Positions 52,620-61,979 of a stretch of 64,000 bases of DNA are shown here, in pieces. Origin of the DNA: Owenweeksia sp. (GTDB taxonomy: Bacteria > Bacteroidota > Bacteroidia > Flavobacteriales > Schleiferiaceae). The position numbers and the translations under genes were made by a program. The number at the start of each line of letters is the position of its first letter. Positions within the stretch are counted from its first letter, which is position 1. The DNA lies in the NCBI GenBank assembly GCA_028285465.1, contig JANQPD010000045.1, positions 43,648 to 107,647 on the forward strand, read 5' to 3'. The notes under the pieces are model-generated. The model was given only the letters and a program-made list of their open reading frames with translations. It did no database searches and was not told where the DNA came from.

Positions 52620-53690
52620 ATGGCAAATCAAGACACCCCTCAACAAGAAGAAGCCTTTACCTCACTTGAGTCAATAGGAGAGTTTAACCTCATTGAAAAA
52701 TTGACCCGGGATTTTCCCTTGCGTCAAGGAAGCAGCCTGGTAGGCATTGGAGACGATGCAGCCGTGCTCGATTTTAACCTCGAGCAAACGGTAATAACTA
52801 CCGATATGCTTGTGGAGGGGGTACACTTTGATTTTACTTATGTTCCCCCACGACACCTGGGCTATAAAGCGGTTGTGGTTAATCTCTCTGATGTGTATGC
52901 TATGAATGCCCGGCCTACGCAAATTACGGTGAGTATGGCGGTGAGCAATCGTTTTGGGGTGGAGTTTCTTGAAGAGATCTATGCCGGGATACGCCTGGCC
53001 TGTGAGGCATATGATGTAGACCTGGTAGGGGGAGACACCACTTCTTCCTATTCGGGCCTGGTGCTAAGCGTTACAGCCCTTGGAGTAGCGGACGAAGAAA
53101 GCATTGTGCATAGGAAAGGAGCAAAACCAACCGACTTGCTGGTGGTAAGCGGGGATGTAGGAGGGGCTTACCTGGGTTTACAGGTCCTGGAGCGCGAGAA
53201 AGCCGTATTTATGGGCAATAAAGAGATGCAACCACAGCTACAGGGGAATGAGTACGTACTGCAGCGGCAGTTGAGACCTGAAGCCAGAAAAGACATAATT
53301 GAGTTGTTGCAGGGCCTTGAGGTAAGGCCCACTGCGATGATCGACCTCTCAGATGGCCTGAGCTCGGAGATATTACACCTCAGTAAGCATTCCGGGGTAG
53401 GCTTTCGCCTGATGGAAGAGAAGATCCCCATAGATCCAACGGTGTATAAGCTTTGCGAGGAGTTTAGCCTCAATACGACAACCATTGCTTTAAGCGGAGG
53501 GGAGGATTATGAGCTGCTGTTTACGCTTGATGTCAAAGACCACGACAAAATAAAAGGCAACCCCAACCTGAGTGTGATCGGGTACGCTACCGACCTGGCC
53601 GAAGGCAATAACCTGTTAACGCGCGATAACCAGATCATTGAATTGAAAGCCAGGGGTTGGAATGCATTTAAAGAAGACACTACGCCTTAG
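52620..53690 (+). CDS. thiL: thiamine-monophosphate kinase
   Basis: 356 residues. The AIR-synthase-like fold has family motifs LVGIGDDAAVLDF, TTDMLVEGVHFDFTYVPPRHLGYKA, NLSDVYAMNARP, LVGGDTTSS, IDLSDGLSSEI and SGGEDYELLFT. It phosphorylates thiamine monophosphate to the active cofactor TPP with ATP. It is monocistronic, with a probable leaderless promoter. Its 3' end overlaps the convergent hydrolase gene by 11 bp. Confidence 0.95.
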   Translation: MANQDTPQQEEAFTSLESIGEFNLIEKLTRDFPLRQGSSLVGIGDDAAVLDFNLEQTVITTDMLVEGVHFDFTYVPPRHLGYKAVVVNLSDVYAMNARPTQITVSMAVSNRFGVEFLEEIYAGIRLACEAYDVDLVGGDTTSSYSGLVLSVTALGVADEESIVHRKGAKPTDLLVVSGDVGGAYLGLQVLEREKAVFMGNKEMQPQLQGNEYVLQRQLRPEARKDIIELLQGLEVRPTAMIDLSDGLSSEILHLSKHSGVGFRLMEEKIPIDPTVYKLCEEFSLNTTTIALSGGEDYELLFTLDVKDHDKIKGNPNLSVIGYATDLAEGNNLLTRDNQIIELKARGWNAFKEDTTP

Positions 53691-54468
53691 CAGCAGCCAG
53701 GAATTTCTTTATGCCTGCCCGTAACGCATCAAAATCCTCCAGGTAACTCATATGCCCGTTTTCCAATAAAAGTGGGGTTACCCGGTGTGCTTTCATTTGC
53801 TCTTGCACATCTTCCAGGGGGATAACCGGGTCGTGTTTTCCACCCACAAAAAGGATAGGGTAGGGTGCAAAATGGAGCAATACTTCCCGGTCGGGTCGTA
53901 ACTTCATCCCTTCAAGCGCAGCTACAATCCCTTGCTTGCTGGTACGCAGGGCATCTTTTTTTGCTTTATTCACCTCTTCGCGCAAGTTGCGCCTGTTCTT
54001 TGGCCTGAACAGGAGCGGTACCGAAAGGCGGATGTAGGATTTGTAATTGCGTTTTGCGGTAGCAATGGCCCGGTCACGGTTTTGTTTACGGGTGGCGCTA
54101 TCGGCACGTGCGGTAGAATTGAGGAGGAGTATGCCTCTTACGAGGTCGGGATGTTTTTCGGCTAAGGCAAGCGCCACGTACCCCCCCATGCTGTGTCCGC
54201 AAAGGTAAAAGCGCTTAAGCTTCAGGTGGTCTGCCAAGCTTTTTACCAACTCAGCCATATCCTCCATGCTATGTACATAACCCAAGTTTTCGGAATCCCC
54301 GTGCCCCGGGAGGTCCAGGGTTACTTTGCGGTATGCCCGGGGAAGTTTTTTAATAAGGCCATCCCACATGCGCTGACTTTCCAGGAAACCATGCAGAAAG
54401 ATAATGGCGGGCCCGGAATGTTGGCTTGTAAAGGAAAAAGTACAACCCTTGAAAGAAAAAGTACGCAT
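53680..54468 (-). CDS. alpha/beta-hydrolase
   Basis: 262 residues. The catalytic triad is visible: Ser93 in LCGHSMGGYVAL, Asp213 in GKHDPVIPLED and His239 in ENGHMSYLED. The oxyanion HG is in FLHGFLES. The family covers esterases, lipases and C-C hydrolases, so the substrate is open. It is the last of a three-gene minus-strand unit (peptidase, methyltransferase, hydrolase) with 12-bp spacers. Confidence 0.9.
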   Translation of the reverse strand: MRTFSFKGCTFSFTSQHSGPAIIFLHGFLESQRMWDGLIKKLPRAYRKVTLDLPGHGDSENLGYVHSMEDMAELVKSLADHLKLKRFYLCGHSMGGYVALALAEKHPDLVRGILLLNSTARADSATRKQNRDRAIATAKRNYKSYIRLSVPLLFRPKNRRNLREEVNKAKKDALRTSKQGIVAALEGMKLRPDREVLLHFAPYPILFVGGKHDPVIPLEDVQEQMKAHRVTPLLLENGHMSYLEDFDALRAGIKKFLAAAKA

Positions 54469-54480
54469 GAGCCGGGACGT

Positions 54481-55224
54481 TTACTTTGTGGCCCGGATAC
54501 CATATACCGGTTTCTTGGCTAAAAACTCATCCCAGTAATTAGGGGCGTAGTGCTTCAAGCCTTCAGGCGCCAGGATGGGGCGCACCCAATCAAAGGAAGC
54601 AAAGCCTTCGCTTTTAAACACTTCTGTGTGAAGCTGCCGGGACAGCAAATAGTTCTCCAATTGGAATACCGTACCGTCTGCATTGTAAAATGTATATACC
54701 ACCGGGGCTCCCTCACCCGTGCCCTTCGGGCATTTTTTAGTGAAATGGTATTTCCGGTATGTAGTATCTGAATCCGTATGGTCCGAAGGGTTGTTGTTAA
54801 AACCGATAAACAAGCCTCCTTTTTTCAGGTTTTTGTATATGGCCTGTGCAAATAGAGAGAGCTCCTCCCGCTTGGTGGCATAGTTCAGCAGGTAAGAAGC
54901 CACCACAATATCAAATTCATCCAGCTTTTCCAGGCGGGCCGCGTCATTTACCAGGTAGGTGCACCCCAAAGGGTTTTTCTTTTCTTCCTCCTGTGCGAGC
55001 TTGATCATACCTTCGGAGAGGTCTACACCTACGGCAGCGGAAGCTCCGGCCTCCATGATCTTACGGGTATAAATGCCTTCTCCACAAGCCAGGTCCAGCA
55101 CTTTCTTTCCTTTCAGGTTCCCCAAAAGCTGGAACAGGGTATACTCTTCTATATACTTTCTGAAACCCAAGAGTTTTGAAGCTTTATACTCCCGGGAGAT
55201 GTTGTTGTATTCGGTCTTGGCCAT
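54481..55224 (-). CDS. class I SAM-dependent methyltransferase
   Basis: 247 residues with a SAM-binding Rossmann fold: motif I VLDLACGEGIYTRKI, acidic VGVDLSEGMIKLA, and motif IV FDIVVASYLLNYA. The C-terminal half (YHFTKKCPKGTGEGAPVVYTF...) may hold substrate contacts. No specific substrate can be named. It sits between the proline peptidase and the hydrolase, 12 bp from each, so the three are cotranscribed. Confidence 0.82.
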   Translation of the reverse strand: MAKTEYNNISREYKASKLLGFRKYIEEYTLFQLLGNLKGKKVLDLACGEGIYTRKIMEAGASAAVGVDLSEGMIKLAQEEEKKNPLGCTYLVNDAARLEKLDEFDIVVASYLLNYATKREELSLFAQAIYKNLKKGGLFIGFNNNPSDHTDSDTTYRKYHFTKKCPKGTGEGAPVVYTFYNADGTVFQLENYLLSRQLHTEVFKSEGFASFDWVRPILAPEGLKHYAPNYWDEFLAKKPVYGIRATK

Positions 55225-55236
55225 TTTCTTATAGGA

Positions 55237-56529
55237 TTACGGGTTGTGCATTGCTTCTTCGATTTCCTCTACTTCTTTAGGAATGCCGCTGGTCAGGTTG
55301 AGGTTTTCCTTCTCACCGATCACAATATCGTCTTCTATGCGGATGCCGATGCCTTCTTCCGGTATATAGATGCCCGGCTCACAGGTAAAAGCATTGCCCA
55401 CCTCCATGTCGGCTGTCCATAAACCCACATCGTGTACATCCAGGCCAATGTAATGTGAAGTGCCGTGCATAAAGTACTTTTTGTAAGCAGGCCAGTCGGG
55501 GTCTTCGTTTTTCACGTCTGTTTTGTCTATCAGACCCAGACCTAGCAGTTCATCGGTCATCAACTTGCCTACTTCTTTATGGTAGGCATGCAATTGGTTG
55601 CCGGGGCGTAGCATTTCCAAAGAGGCCTTCTGAACACGTAGTACGGCATTGTATACCTCCTTCTGTCTTTGGGTAAAGCGGCCGTTGGCCGGGTAAGCAC
55701 GCGTCACGTCCGAAGCGTAATTGGCGTACCAGCAACCGCAGTCAAAAAGCACAAGGTCACCGTCTTTCACTTCCTTGTTGTTCTCTATGTAGTGCAATAC
55801 GGTAGCATTGACTCCTCCGGCAATAATGGGCTCGTAGGAAAAACCGGTAGAGCCGTGCCGGGTGTATTCATGAATAAATTCTGCTTCCAGCTCATATTCG
55901 TTCATGCCCGGCTGCATTACCTTCAGGATGCGGTTAAAGGCCCGGGTGTTTATGTCGCTTGCCTTTTGCAGTAGGTCTACTTCAATGGGAGATTTTACCG
56001 CTCTCAGCGCATGCATGATCGGTTCACTGCGCTCATATTTGTGCAGGGGATAGGCTGCGGTAAACTTCTTGCGAAAACGGTCTTCCCGTGTTTCCACTTC
56101 GCTGCTGTTGCGCAGGTGTTCGTTGGTTTGCAAATACACGTGATGTGCCTGGCTCATCAGGTCTTTCATAATGCGGTCGAACTCGCTGAGCCAAAACACC
56201 GTTTTAATACCGCTCACCTCAAAGGCCTGTTCTTTGCTGAGCTTTTCTCCTTCCCACCTTGCTATGTGTGCGTTGGTTTCCTTTAAAAAGAGTACTTCCC
56301 GGTGTGCTGCATTAAACGCATCCGGGAAAAGGACCAATATGCTTTCCTCCTGATCCACACCACTCAGGTAAAAGAGGTTTTTGTTTTGCAAAAACTTCAT
56401 GGTTCCATCTGCATTGGTGGGCATGATGTCGTTGCTGTTAAAAATAGCCAGTGCGTTGGGCTTTAGCTCTTTTACAAAGCGTTTCCGGTTTTCAACGAAT
56501 AGAGAGGTATCGATCTTGCTATAGCGCAT
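55237..56529 (-). CDS. pepP: Xaa-Pro aminopeptidase (M24B)
   Basis: 430 residues. An N-terminal creatinase-like domain (about 1-165) is followed by a pita-bread domain with the dinuclear metal ligands: Asp in VLFDCGCWYANYASD (two Asp), His in HGTSHYIGLDVHDVG and Glu in CEPGIYIPEEG and RIEDDIVIGE. It removes the N-terminal residue ahead of proline from peptides. It is the first gene of the unit, with a perfect -7 box 16 nt upstream. Confidence 0.93.
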   Translation of the reverse strand: MRYSKIDTSLFVENRKRFVKELKPNALAIFNSNDIMPTNADGTMKFLQNKNLFYLSGVDQEESILVLFPDAFNAAHREVLFLKETNAHIARWEGEKLSKEQAFEVSGIKTVFWLSEFDRIMKDLMSQAHHVYLQTNEHLRNSSEVETREDRFRKKFTAAYPLHKYERSEPIMHALRAVKSPIEVDLLQKASDINTRAFNRILKVMQPGMNEYELEAEFIHEYTRHGSTGFSYEPIIAGGVNATVLHYIENNKEVKDGDLVLFDCGCWYANYASDVTRAYPANGRFTQRQKEVYNAVLRVQKASLEMLRPGNQLHAYHKEVGKLMTDELLGLGLIDKTDVKNEDPDWPAYKKYFMHGTSHYIGLDVHDVGLWTADMEVGNAFTCEPGIYIPEEGIGIRIEDDIVIGEKENLNLTSGIPKEVEEIEEAMHNP

Positions 56530-56545
56530 ATGTATTCATTTTTGT

Positions 56546-56553
56546 CAAATCTA
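56546..56553 (-). promoter_or_regulatory. -7 promoter element of the pepP operon (TAGATTTG)
   Basis: Plus-strand CAAATCTA is a perfect TAnnTTTG match on the minus strand, 16 nt before the ATG. Confidence 0.5.
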
Positions 56554-56645
56554 CAAAGGTGTACAAGCCCGTACAAATAACCCGGCCTGCCACCCTAAAA
56601 TCATTCTAAATTTGAACCTTTACGAGAGCGGTATCGTTTGGGTGT

Positions 56646-56653
56646 TACATTTG
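56646..56653 (+). promoter_or_regulatory. -7 promoter element of the sdhCAB operon (TACATTTG)
   Basis: Perfect TAnnTTTG match 30 nt before the sdhC ATG. Confidence 0.5.
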
Positions 56654-56683
56654 TATCCCTGAAAAAACTAAACAAACCATTTT

Positions 56684-57358
56684 ATGGCATCTTCGTCAGG
56701 ATTGTTCAACTCCTCCATTGGGCGTAAAGTAGCCATGGCGCTATCGGCCCTTTTTCTTCTTATTTTCCTGGTACAGCACCTCACCATCAATTTTACCTCG
56801 GTATTCAGTGAGGAAACCTTCAATGCCCTTTCCCATTTTATGGGAACCAACCCCCTGGTGCAGTTTGTATTGCAACCAATTTTAATGTTTGGTGTGGCCT
56901 TTCATTTTATTATGGGCTTTATTTTAACCGCAAAGAACAGGGCCGCACGCCCTGTAAAATACGCGCAATTCAAAGGTTCGGCCAACTCAAGCTGGATGTC
57001 GCGCAACATGATCTGGAGTGGTCTTTTTATCCTGTTTTTCTTAGGCTTTCACTTTTATGACTTTTGGATCCCCGAGATGAATTACAAATACATTGAGCAA
57101 AATGCCCCCGTTGACGACCGCTATTACGAAGAGGTAGTACATATGTTCAAAAACCCCATAAGGGTAATAGTGTACGTGCTGGCATTTGTGTTCCTGGCTT
57201 TGCACCTGCTCCACGGCTTCCAGTCCTCTTTTCAGTCTATTGGGGCACGCCACCCCAAATACACACCCTTTATCGAAAAATTTGGCAAGGCTTATTCTAT
57301 TTTGATCCCCTTAGGCTTCATTTACATCGCCCTGCATCATTATATCAATCAGCTTTAA
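56684..57358 (+). CDS. sdhC: succinate dehydrogenase, cytochrome b membrane subunit
   Basis: 224 residues with five predicted membrane helices, the Bacteroidota/FrdC-like single-subunit anchor type. Candidate heme-b His ligands lie in VQHLTINFT, VAFHFIMGF, LGFHFYDFW and ALHLLHGFQSS. It anchors SdhA/SdhB to the membrane and passes electrons to menaquinone. It is first in the operon, followed by sdhA after 12 bp. Confidence 0.94.
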   Translation: MASSSGLFNSSIGRKVAMALSALFLLIFLVQHLTINFTSVFSEETFNALSHFMGTNPLVQFVLQPILMFGVAFHFIMGFILTAKNRAARPVKYAQFKGSANSSWMSRNMIWSGLFILFFLGFHFYDFWIPEMNYKYIEQNAPVDDRYYEEVVHMFKNPIRVIVYVLAFVFLALHLLHGFQSSFQSIGARHPKYTPFIEKFGKAYSILIPLGFIYIALHHYINQL

Positions 57359-57370
57359 GATACTCCACGC

Positions 57371-59374
57371 ATGTCAGCATTAGATTCAAAAATACCGGAA
57401 GGACCTTTAGAGAAGAAGTGGCAAAATCACAAAAGCAACATCAAGCTGGTAAACCCTGCCAACAAGCGTTTAATTGACGTTATTGTTATAGGCACCGGGC
57501 TCGCAGGAAGCGCGGCAGCAGCTTCTATGGCAGAGATGGGCTACAATGTAAAAGCTTTTTGCTTCCAGGACTCTCCCCGCAGGGCACACTCCATAGCCGC
57601 CCAAGGGGGGATCAATGCAGCCAAAAATTACCAGAATGACGGAGACTCTGTATACCGTCTTTTCTACGACACCATCAAAGGAGGAGACTACCGCTCCCGC
57701 GAGGCCAACGTTTACCGTTTGGCCGAAGTCTCGGCCAACATCATCGATCAGGCCGTAGCGCAAGGGGTTCCCTTTGCCCGTGATTATGGCGGCCAGCTGG
57801 ATAACCGCTCTTTTGGCGGGGTGCAGGTAAGCCGTACATTTTATGCCAAAGGACAAACCGGGCAGCAGCTTTTGCTGGGCGCCTATTCGGCACTTTCCCG
57901 CCAGATATCCAAAGGAAAGGTGAAGATGTACAACCGCCATGAGATGATGGATGTAGTGGTGGTAGACGGTAAAGCACGGGGCATTATTGCCAAAAACCTG
58001 GTAACCGGAGAAATAGAACGGCATGGCGCGCACGCTGTATTGCTTTGCAGCGGAGGCTATGGCAATGTGTTTTTCCTTTCTACCAACGCCATGGGGTCTA
58101 ACGGCTCTGCCGCCTGGCGGGCACATAAAAAAGGGGCCTACATGGCAAATCCGTGTTATACGCAAATTCACCCCACCTGCATTCCTGTGTCCGGAGAGCA
58201 CCAGAGCAAGCTTACGCTGATGAGCGAGTCGCTGCGTAACGACGGCCGTATTTGGGTACCTAAAAACCGCAAGGATGCCGAAGCCATCCGTGAAGGAAAA
58301 AAGAAACCTACCGACCTGAAAGAGGAGGAAAGAGATTACTACCTGGAGCGCAGATACCCTTCGTTTGGTAACCTGGTACCCCGCGATGTAGCTTCACGTG
58401 CGGCCAAAGAGCGCTGTGATGAGGGTTTTGGTGTAAATGCCACAGGGCAGGCAGTATACCTCGATTTTTCTGCTGCCATTATGCGCTATGGAAAAACAGA
58501 GGCCAATGTTCAGGGTATAGACAACCCCAGCGATGCACAGATAAGGGAATTGGGAACCAAAGTAGTGGAAGCCAAATACGGCAATCTTTTTGAAATGTAC
58601 GAGAAGATCGTAGACGACAACCCTTACCAGACCCCTATGATGATCTTCCCGGCTGTACACTATACCATGGGTGGTATTTGGGTAGATTACAATTTAATGA
58701 CCACCGTACCCGGCCTGTATGCCCTGGGTGAGGCAAACTTTTCTGACCACGGGGCCAACCGCCTTGGAGCCTCCGCTTTGATGCAAGGCCTGGCAGACGG
58801 GTATTTCGTGATTCCTTATACTGTAGGGGATTACCTCGCCAATGAGATCCGTACAGGTTCCATTTCTACAGACACACCCGAGTTTGAAGCGGCTGAAAGA
58901 GAAGTGCAGGCCAATATCGACAAGCTTTTAAACAATAAGGGCAACCACAGCGTAGACCACTTTCACAAACGTCTGGGTAAGATTATGTGGGACAAATGCG
59001 GTATGGCCCGTAATGCCCAGGGCCTGCAAGAGGCAATCAAGGAAATTAAGGCCCTGCGTGCCGAATTTTGGGACGATGTGAAGGTGCCGGGAGGAAAACA
59101 CGAGATGAACCCAGAGCTGGATAAGGCGTTGCGTGTGGCAGACTTCCTTGAATTGGGTGAACTGATGTGTAAAGATGCATTAACGCGTGAAGAATCTGCC
59201 GGGGGCCACTTCCGCGAAGAGTACCAGACCGAAGAAGGAGAAGCCCTAAGGCGTGATGAAGACTTTGCCTTTGTATCGGCATGGGAGTACAAAGGCGAGC
59301 CTAGTGAGGCTGTTTTACACAAAGAAGAGCTCATGTTTGAGAACGTAGAACTAAAAACCAGGAGTTACAAGTAG
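57371..59374 (+). CDS. sdhA: succinate dehydrogenase flavoprotein subunit
   Basis: 667 residues. The FAD-binding fold begins [21 protein letters not shown]. The covalent-FAD His region reads [19 protein letters not shown]. Later motifs are [20 protein letters not shown] and [23 protein letters not shown]. It oxidises succinate to fumarate in the TCA cycle, or may run in reverse. The start is 12 bp after sdhC. Confidence 0.97.
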   Translation: MSALDSKIPEGPLEKKWQNHKSNIKLVNPANKRLIDVIVIGTGLAGSAAAASMAEMGYNVKAFCFQDSPRRAHSIAAQGGINAAKNYQNDGDSVYRLFYDTIKGGDYRSREANVYRLAEVSANIIDQAVAQGVPFARDYGGQLDNRSFGGVQVSRTFYAKGQTGQQLLLGAYSALSRQISKGKVKMYNRHEMMDVVVVDGKARGIIAKNLVTGEIERHGAHAVLLCSGGYGNVFFLSTNAMGSNGSAAWRAHKKGAYMANPCYTQIHPTCIPVSGEHQSKLTLMSESLRNDGRIWVPKNRKDAEAIREGKKKPTDLKEEERDYYLERRYPSFGNLVPRDVASRAAKERCDEGFGVNATGQAVYLDFSAAIMRYGKTEANVQGIDNPSDAQIRELGTKVVEAKYGNLFEMYEKIVDDNPYQTPMMIFPAVHYTMGGIWVDYNLMTTVPGLYALGEANFSDHGANRLGASALMQGLADGYFVIPYTVGDYLANEIRTGSISTDTPEFEAAEREVQANIDKLLNNKGNHSVDHFHKRLGKIMWDKCGMARNAQGLQEAIKEIKALRAEFWDDVKVPGGKHEMNPELDKALRVADFLELGELMCKDALTREESAGGHFREEYQTEEGEALRRDEDFAFVSAWEYKGEPSEAVLHKEELMFENVELKTRSYK

Positions 59375-59414
59375 TATGGCGCTGCCTATAGGTAGGTACC
59401 GGTAAAAAATCGAT

Positions 59415-60170
59415 ATGATGAACCTAACATTGAAAATCTGGCGCCAGGCCAGTTCCAACGCTCAAGGAAAAATGGTAGACTATAAAGTTTCCGATATTGA
59501 CGGAGACATGTCTTTCCTGGAAATGATCGATATCCTGAACGAGCAGTTGATCGCTAAGGGGGAAGACCCCGTAACCTTTGATCACGATTGCCGCGAGGGC
59601 ATTTGTGGCGCCTGCTCAATGCACATCAATGGAGAGCCACATGGCCCCGAAGGGGCAACTACCACCTGCCAGTTGCACATGCGCAAATTCAAAGATGGCG
59701 ATACCATAACCATTGAGCCCTGGCGGGCCAAAGCTTTTCCGGTGATAAAAGACCTTATGGTTGACCGGGCTGCTTTTGACCGCATCATACAGGCAGGGGG
59801 GTACGTAAGCACAAACACTTCCGGTAATACGCTTGACGCAAACGCCATACCCGTAGAAAAGAAAAATGCCGATATGGCCTTTAATGCGGCTACCTGTATT
59901 GGCTGCGGGGCCTGTGTGGCTGCTTGTAAAAATGCTTCGGCTATGTTGTTTGTATCGGCCAAAGTAGCTCAGTTGTCTCTGTTGCCCCAAGGGCAGGTAG
60001 AGGCCAAAGACCGGGTGCGTAATATGGTAAACCAAATGGACCTGGAAGGTTTTGGCCATTGTACCAACACAGGTGCCTGTTCGGCAGAATGCCCTAAAGA
60101 AATATCCCTCGATAACATTGCCCGCATGAACCGCGAGTATTTGTCGGCCAGTATAACAGCCGAGGACTAA
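59415..60170 (+). CDS. sdhB: succinate dehydrogenase iron-sulfur subunit
   Basis: 251 residues. The [2Fe-2S] cysteines are Cys59, 64, 67 and 85 ([18 protein letters not shown]). The ferredoxin-like domain has [14 protein letters not shown] and [13 protein letters not shown] for the [4Fe-4S] and [3Fe-4S] clusters. It links the flavin to the quinone site. It is third in the operon, with a terminator about 20 bp downstream. Confidence 0.96.
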   Translation: MMNLTLKIWRQASSNAQGKMVDYKVSDIDGDMSFLEMIDILNEQLIAKGEDPVTFDHDCREGICGACSMHINGEPHGPEGATTTCQLHMRKFKDGDTITIEPWRAKAFPVIKDLMVDRAAFDRIIQAGGYVSTNTSGNTLDANAIPVEKKNADMAFNAATCIGCGACVAACKNASAMLFVSAKVAQLSLLPQGQVEAKDRVRNMVNQMDLEGFGHCTNTGACSAECPKEISLDNIARMNREYLSASITAED

Positions 60171-60193
60171 GAAGGCTGAGCGATGTAAAACAT

Positions 60194-60217
60194 AAACCCC
60201 GCAAAAAGCGAGGTTTT
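60194..60217 (+). terminator. terminator of sdhCAB
   Basis: AAACCCCGC and GCGAGGTTT pair with one C-A mismatch across loop AAAAA and run into TTTTTT, just after sdhB. Confidence 0.65.
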
Positions 60218-60259
60218 TTGATTAAAAAGACTTTTGTTAAGCGCATCATATGTGTTTCC

Positions 60260-60475
60260 CTAATGTATATCCTTCCATCGCTTTGCCAGGTAGAAAACAG
60301 GTACGATCATGGTAATACTCGCCAGGATGAAATACCGCCATGAAGGCGCAACATCTATGACCGGTGCGTCCTTATCGCTTTCGTCAAGGTATTCAATCCC
60401 CGCAAATCCAAAGTACAACAGGATATAAAGAGAAAGTAAAGCAATAACGGCCAGCGCTTTTTTCTGCACGGTCAT
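60260..60475 (-). CDS. small two-TM membrane protein
   Basis: 71 residues. Helix 1 (ALAVIALLSLYILLYFGFAG), a short acidic periplasmic loop (IEYLDESDKDAPVIDVAPSW) and helix 2 (YFILASITMIVPVFYLA) end in the basic tail KRWKDIH. I do not recognise the family. It is on the minus strand after sdhB, with about 100 bp to the lipoprotein gene upstream, in which I see nothing. Confidence 0.55.
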   Translation of the reverse strand: MTVQKKALAVIALLSLYILLYFGFAGIEYLDESDKDAPVIDVAPSWRYFILASITMIVPVFYLAKRWKDIH

Positions 60476-60578
60476 ACAATCCTTTAATGAAGTTAGCAGC
60501 GGTTACAGCAAAGTCTTCATTTTTGAAACAAATATCATTTTGGCTGCAATAAAAGTTTAGATTAGAAATCGCTCCGCT

Positions 60579-61223
60579 CTAAGGGGTGTTCCGGTCCAGG
60601 ATTCTCGTCTTTACTGCAAACAGATCAAGAATATCTTGTTTCCATACCCTCTGGTTGAAACGAGGAATCAAAGCAGTAAATACCTGCTGTGTTTCGGCCG
60701 TTGTTTGTATCAACTGAAATTGCCCTTCCTTGATCCAGCCTATAAAATAATAGGACATAAAATCACACCCCTTACAGAGTAAGTCTTGCACCTCAAGCAA
60801 CCGTTCCTTATTGCGGAATGTCTGATCAAAAGCTTGATGATCCAGAACGTAAACCGTATCCAATTCTGTTTTTTTGGTAATAAAGTTGTAGATGTTTTGG
60901 TTCATCGCCCAATCGTCTACAAAAAGGTGGGCTGCCTGGATGCCATATGCACGACTTAAAGAATCCAGGGCAATGGCCTTTTTAAGGCAGGGTGGGCAGG
61001 TGGAAGAAGCAATGTGTATGATGGTGTTTTCCGGAAGTTCCTCAAGAAAACCGGCATCCCTGCCTATGATTTTCATGTATAAGCTGGAGTCTGTTAGTCG
61101 TCTCGGATCGTTGCGCTTCTTTTCATAGTCATCGAATTGCGCATAGGGTTGGTTTATTGTGCAACTGAGAAGCGTACAAAAAGAATAAAGGTATATACTA
61201 CACAGCGCGATTTTCTTCTTCAT
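60579..61223 (-). CDS. lipoprotein with thioredoxin-like CPPC motif
   Basis: 214 residues from ATG 61223. The signal peptide ends in a lipobox (TLLSC, Cys21). The body has IIHIASSTCPPCLKKAIALD, with CPPC at 76-79 set after a strand as in thioredoxin folds, and later VLDHQAFDQTFRNKERLL. A third Cys pair (CKGC) follows. It probably acts as an envelope thiol-disulfide or antioxidant protein, as TlpA-like lipoproteins do; the missing long thioredoxin core leaves this uncertain. Confidence 0.55.
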   Translation of the reverse strand: MKKKIALCSIYLYSFCTLLSCTINQPYAQFDDYEKKRNDPRRLTDSSLYMKIIGRDAGFLEELPENTIIHIASSTCPPCLKKAIALDSLSRAYGIQAAHLFVDDWAMNQNIYNFITKKTELDTVYVLDHQAFDQTFRNKERLLEVQDLLCKGCDFMSYYFIGWIKEGQFQLIQTTAETQQVFTALIPRFNQRVWKQDILDLFAVKTRILDRNTP

Positions 61224-61243
61224 ATTCCAACATATAAGTATAT

Positions 61244-61273
61244 CCCGCAAGCTTTTTACAAAAAGCTTGCGGG
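61244..61273. repeat. perfect 13-bp hairpin between two lipoprotein genes
   Basis: CCCGCAAGCTTTT pairs exactly with AAAAGCTTGCGGG across loop TACA. There is no T-run on the minus side, so it is an unusual terminator or an attenuation or processing structure in the 61-bp spacer. Confidence 0.6.
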
Positions 61274-61284
61274 ACTGAATCATC

Positions 61285-61758
61285 TTACTCCGTTGTGGTA
61301 TACTCTACCAGATAACCGCCATGGCTTCCTATCGTTTCATCATAAGTATAAGTAGCCTCTATTAATTGTACGGTGCTGACGTTCAAATCCTGTGCTATTT
61401 CTTCCGGAAGGAAATAGTCAGGCCCCACCTCGAGGTTTAGGTCGTCTCCCGTATAATTCCCCGTTGGATTCTCTAACCAAGCTAACGTCATTGCCTGGTT
61501 GGCTTCGTCCAAGGTGGTGTTAAAACCTCCTTCGCCATCATCTATGGAAAACACCTGGTCGCCAAGTATCCACATATGTGCATCGCAGAAACCGAGCCCG
61601 TAGAAACAATCCCGGCTGGCGCGGTGCAGCTCAACCGTAAATTTGAAAATAGGGGTCCATTTCTTCTTTCTTACGGGCATTTCTGAATCGGCGTTGTCTA
61701 TTTTTGAACAACCCATGAACATGAGCAGGCTTAAACCCACCAAGAGTTTATTTTTCAT
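61285..61758 (-). CDS. lipoprotein of unknown function
   Basis: 157 residues. The signal peptide ends in a lipobox (LLMFMGC, Cys17). The mature part has ELHRASRDCFYGLGFCDAHMWILGDQVF with two Cys nine residues apart, then a beta-rich region ending in GYLVEYTTTE. I do not recognise it. It precedes the CPPC lipoprotein on the same strand with a hairpin between them. Upstream, 61759-61979 holds only the region in front of the RavA-like gene. Confidence 0.5.
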   Translation of the reverse strand: MKNKLLVGLSLLMFMGCSKIDNADSEMPVRKKKWTPIFKFTVELHRASRDCFYGLGFCDAHMWILGDQVFSIDDGEGGFNTTLDEANQAMTLAWLENPTGNYTGDDLNLEVGPDYFLPEEIAQDLNVSTVQLIEATYTYDETIGSHGGYLVEYTTTE

Positions 61759-61979
61759 AGTTTAATAGAATTACATTTTGCTTACTCGTTTCGCTTTTCA
61801 GCTTTCGCGGTAATTCCTAAGAGTCGGCCAATTAGATTTACAAGACTAAATATAATAAGCTTTTCCTTCAAAAGCGATTAAACTTTCTTATAAAGAATAT
61901 AGCTTTTTGTTTATGTGTTCCCCAGCCTCTATTTTCGAAGGGCAATTGAACTATTGCTTTACAGACATGTTCCCAAAAC

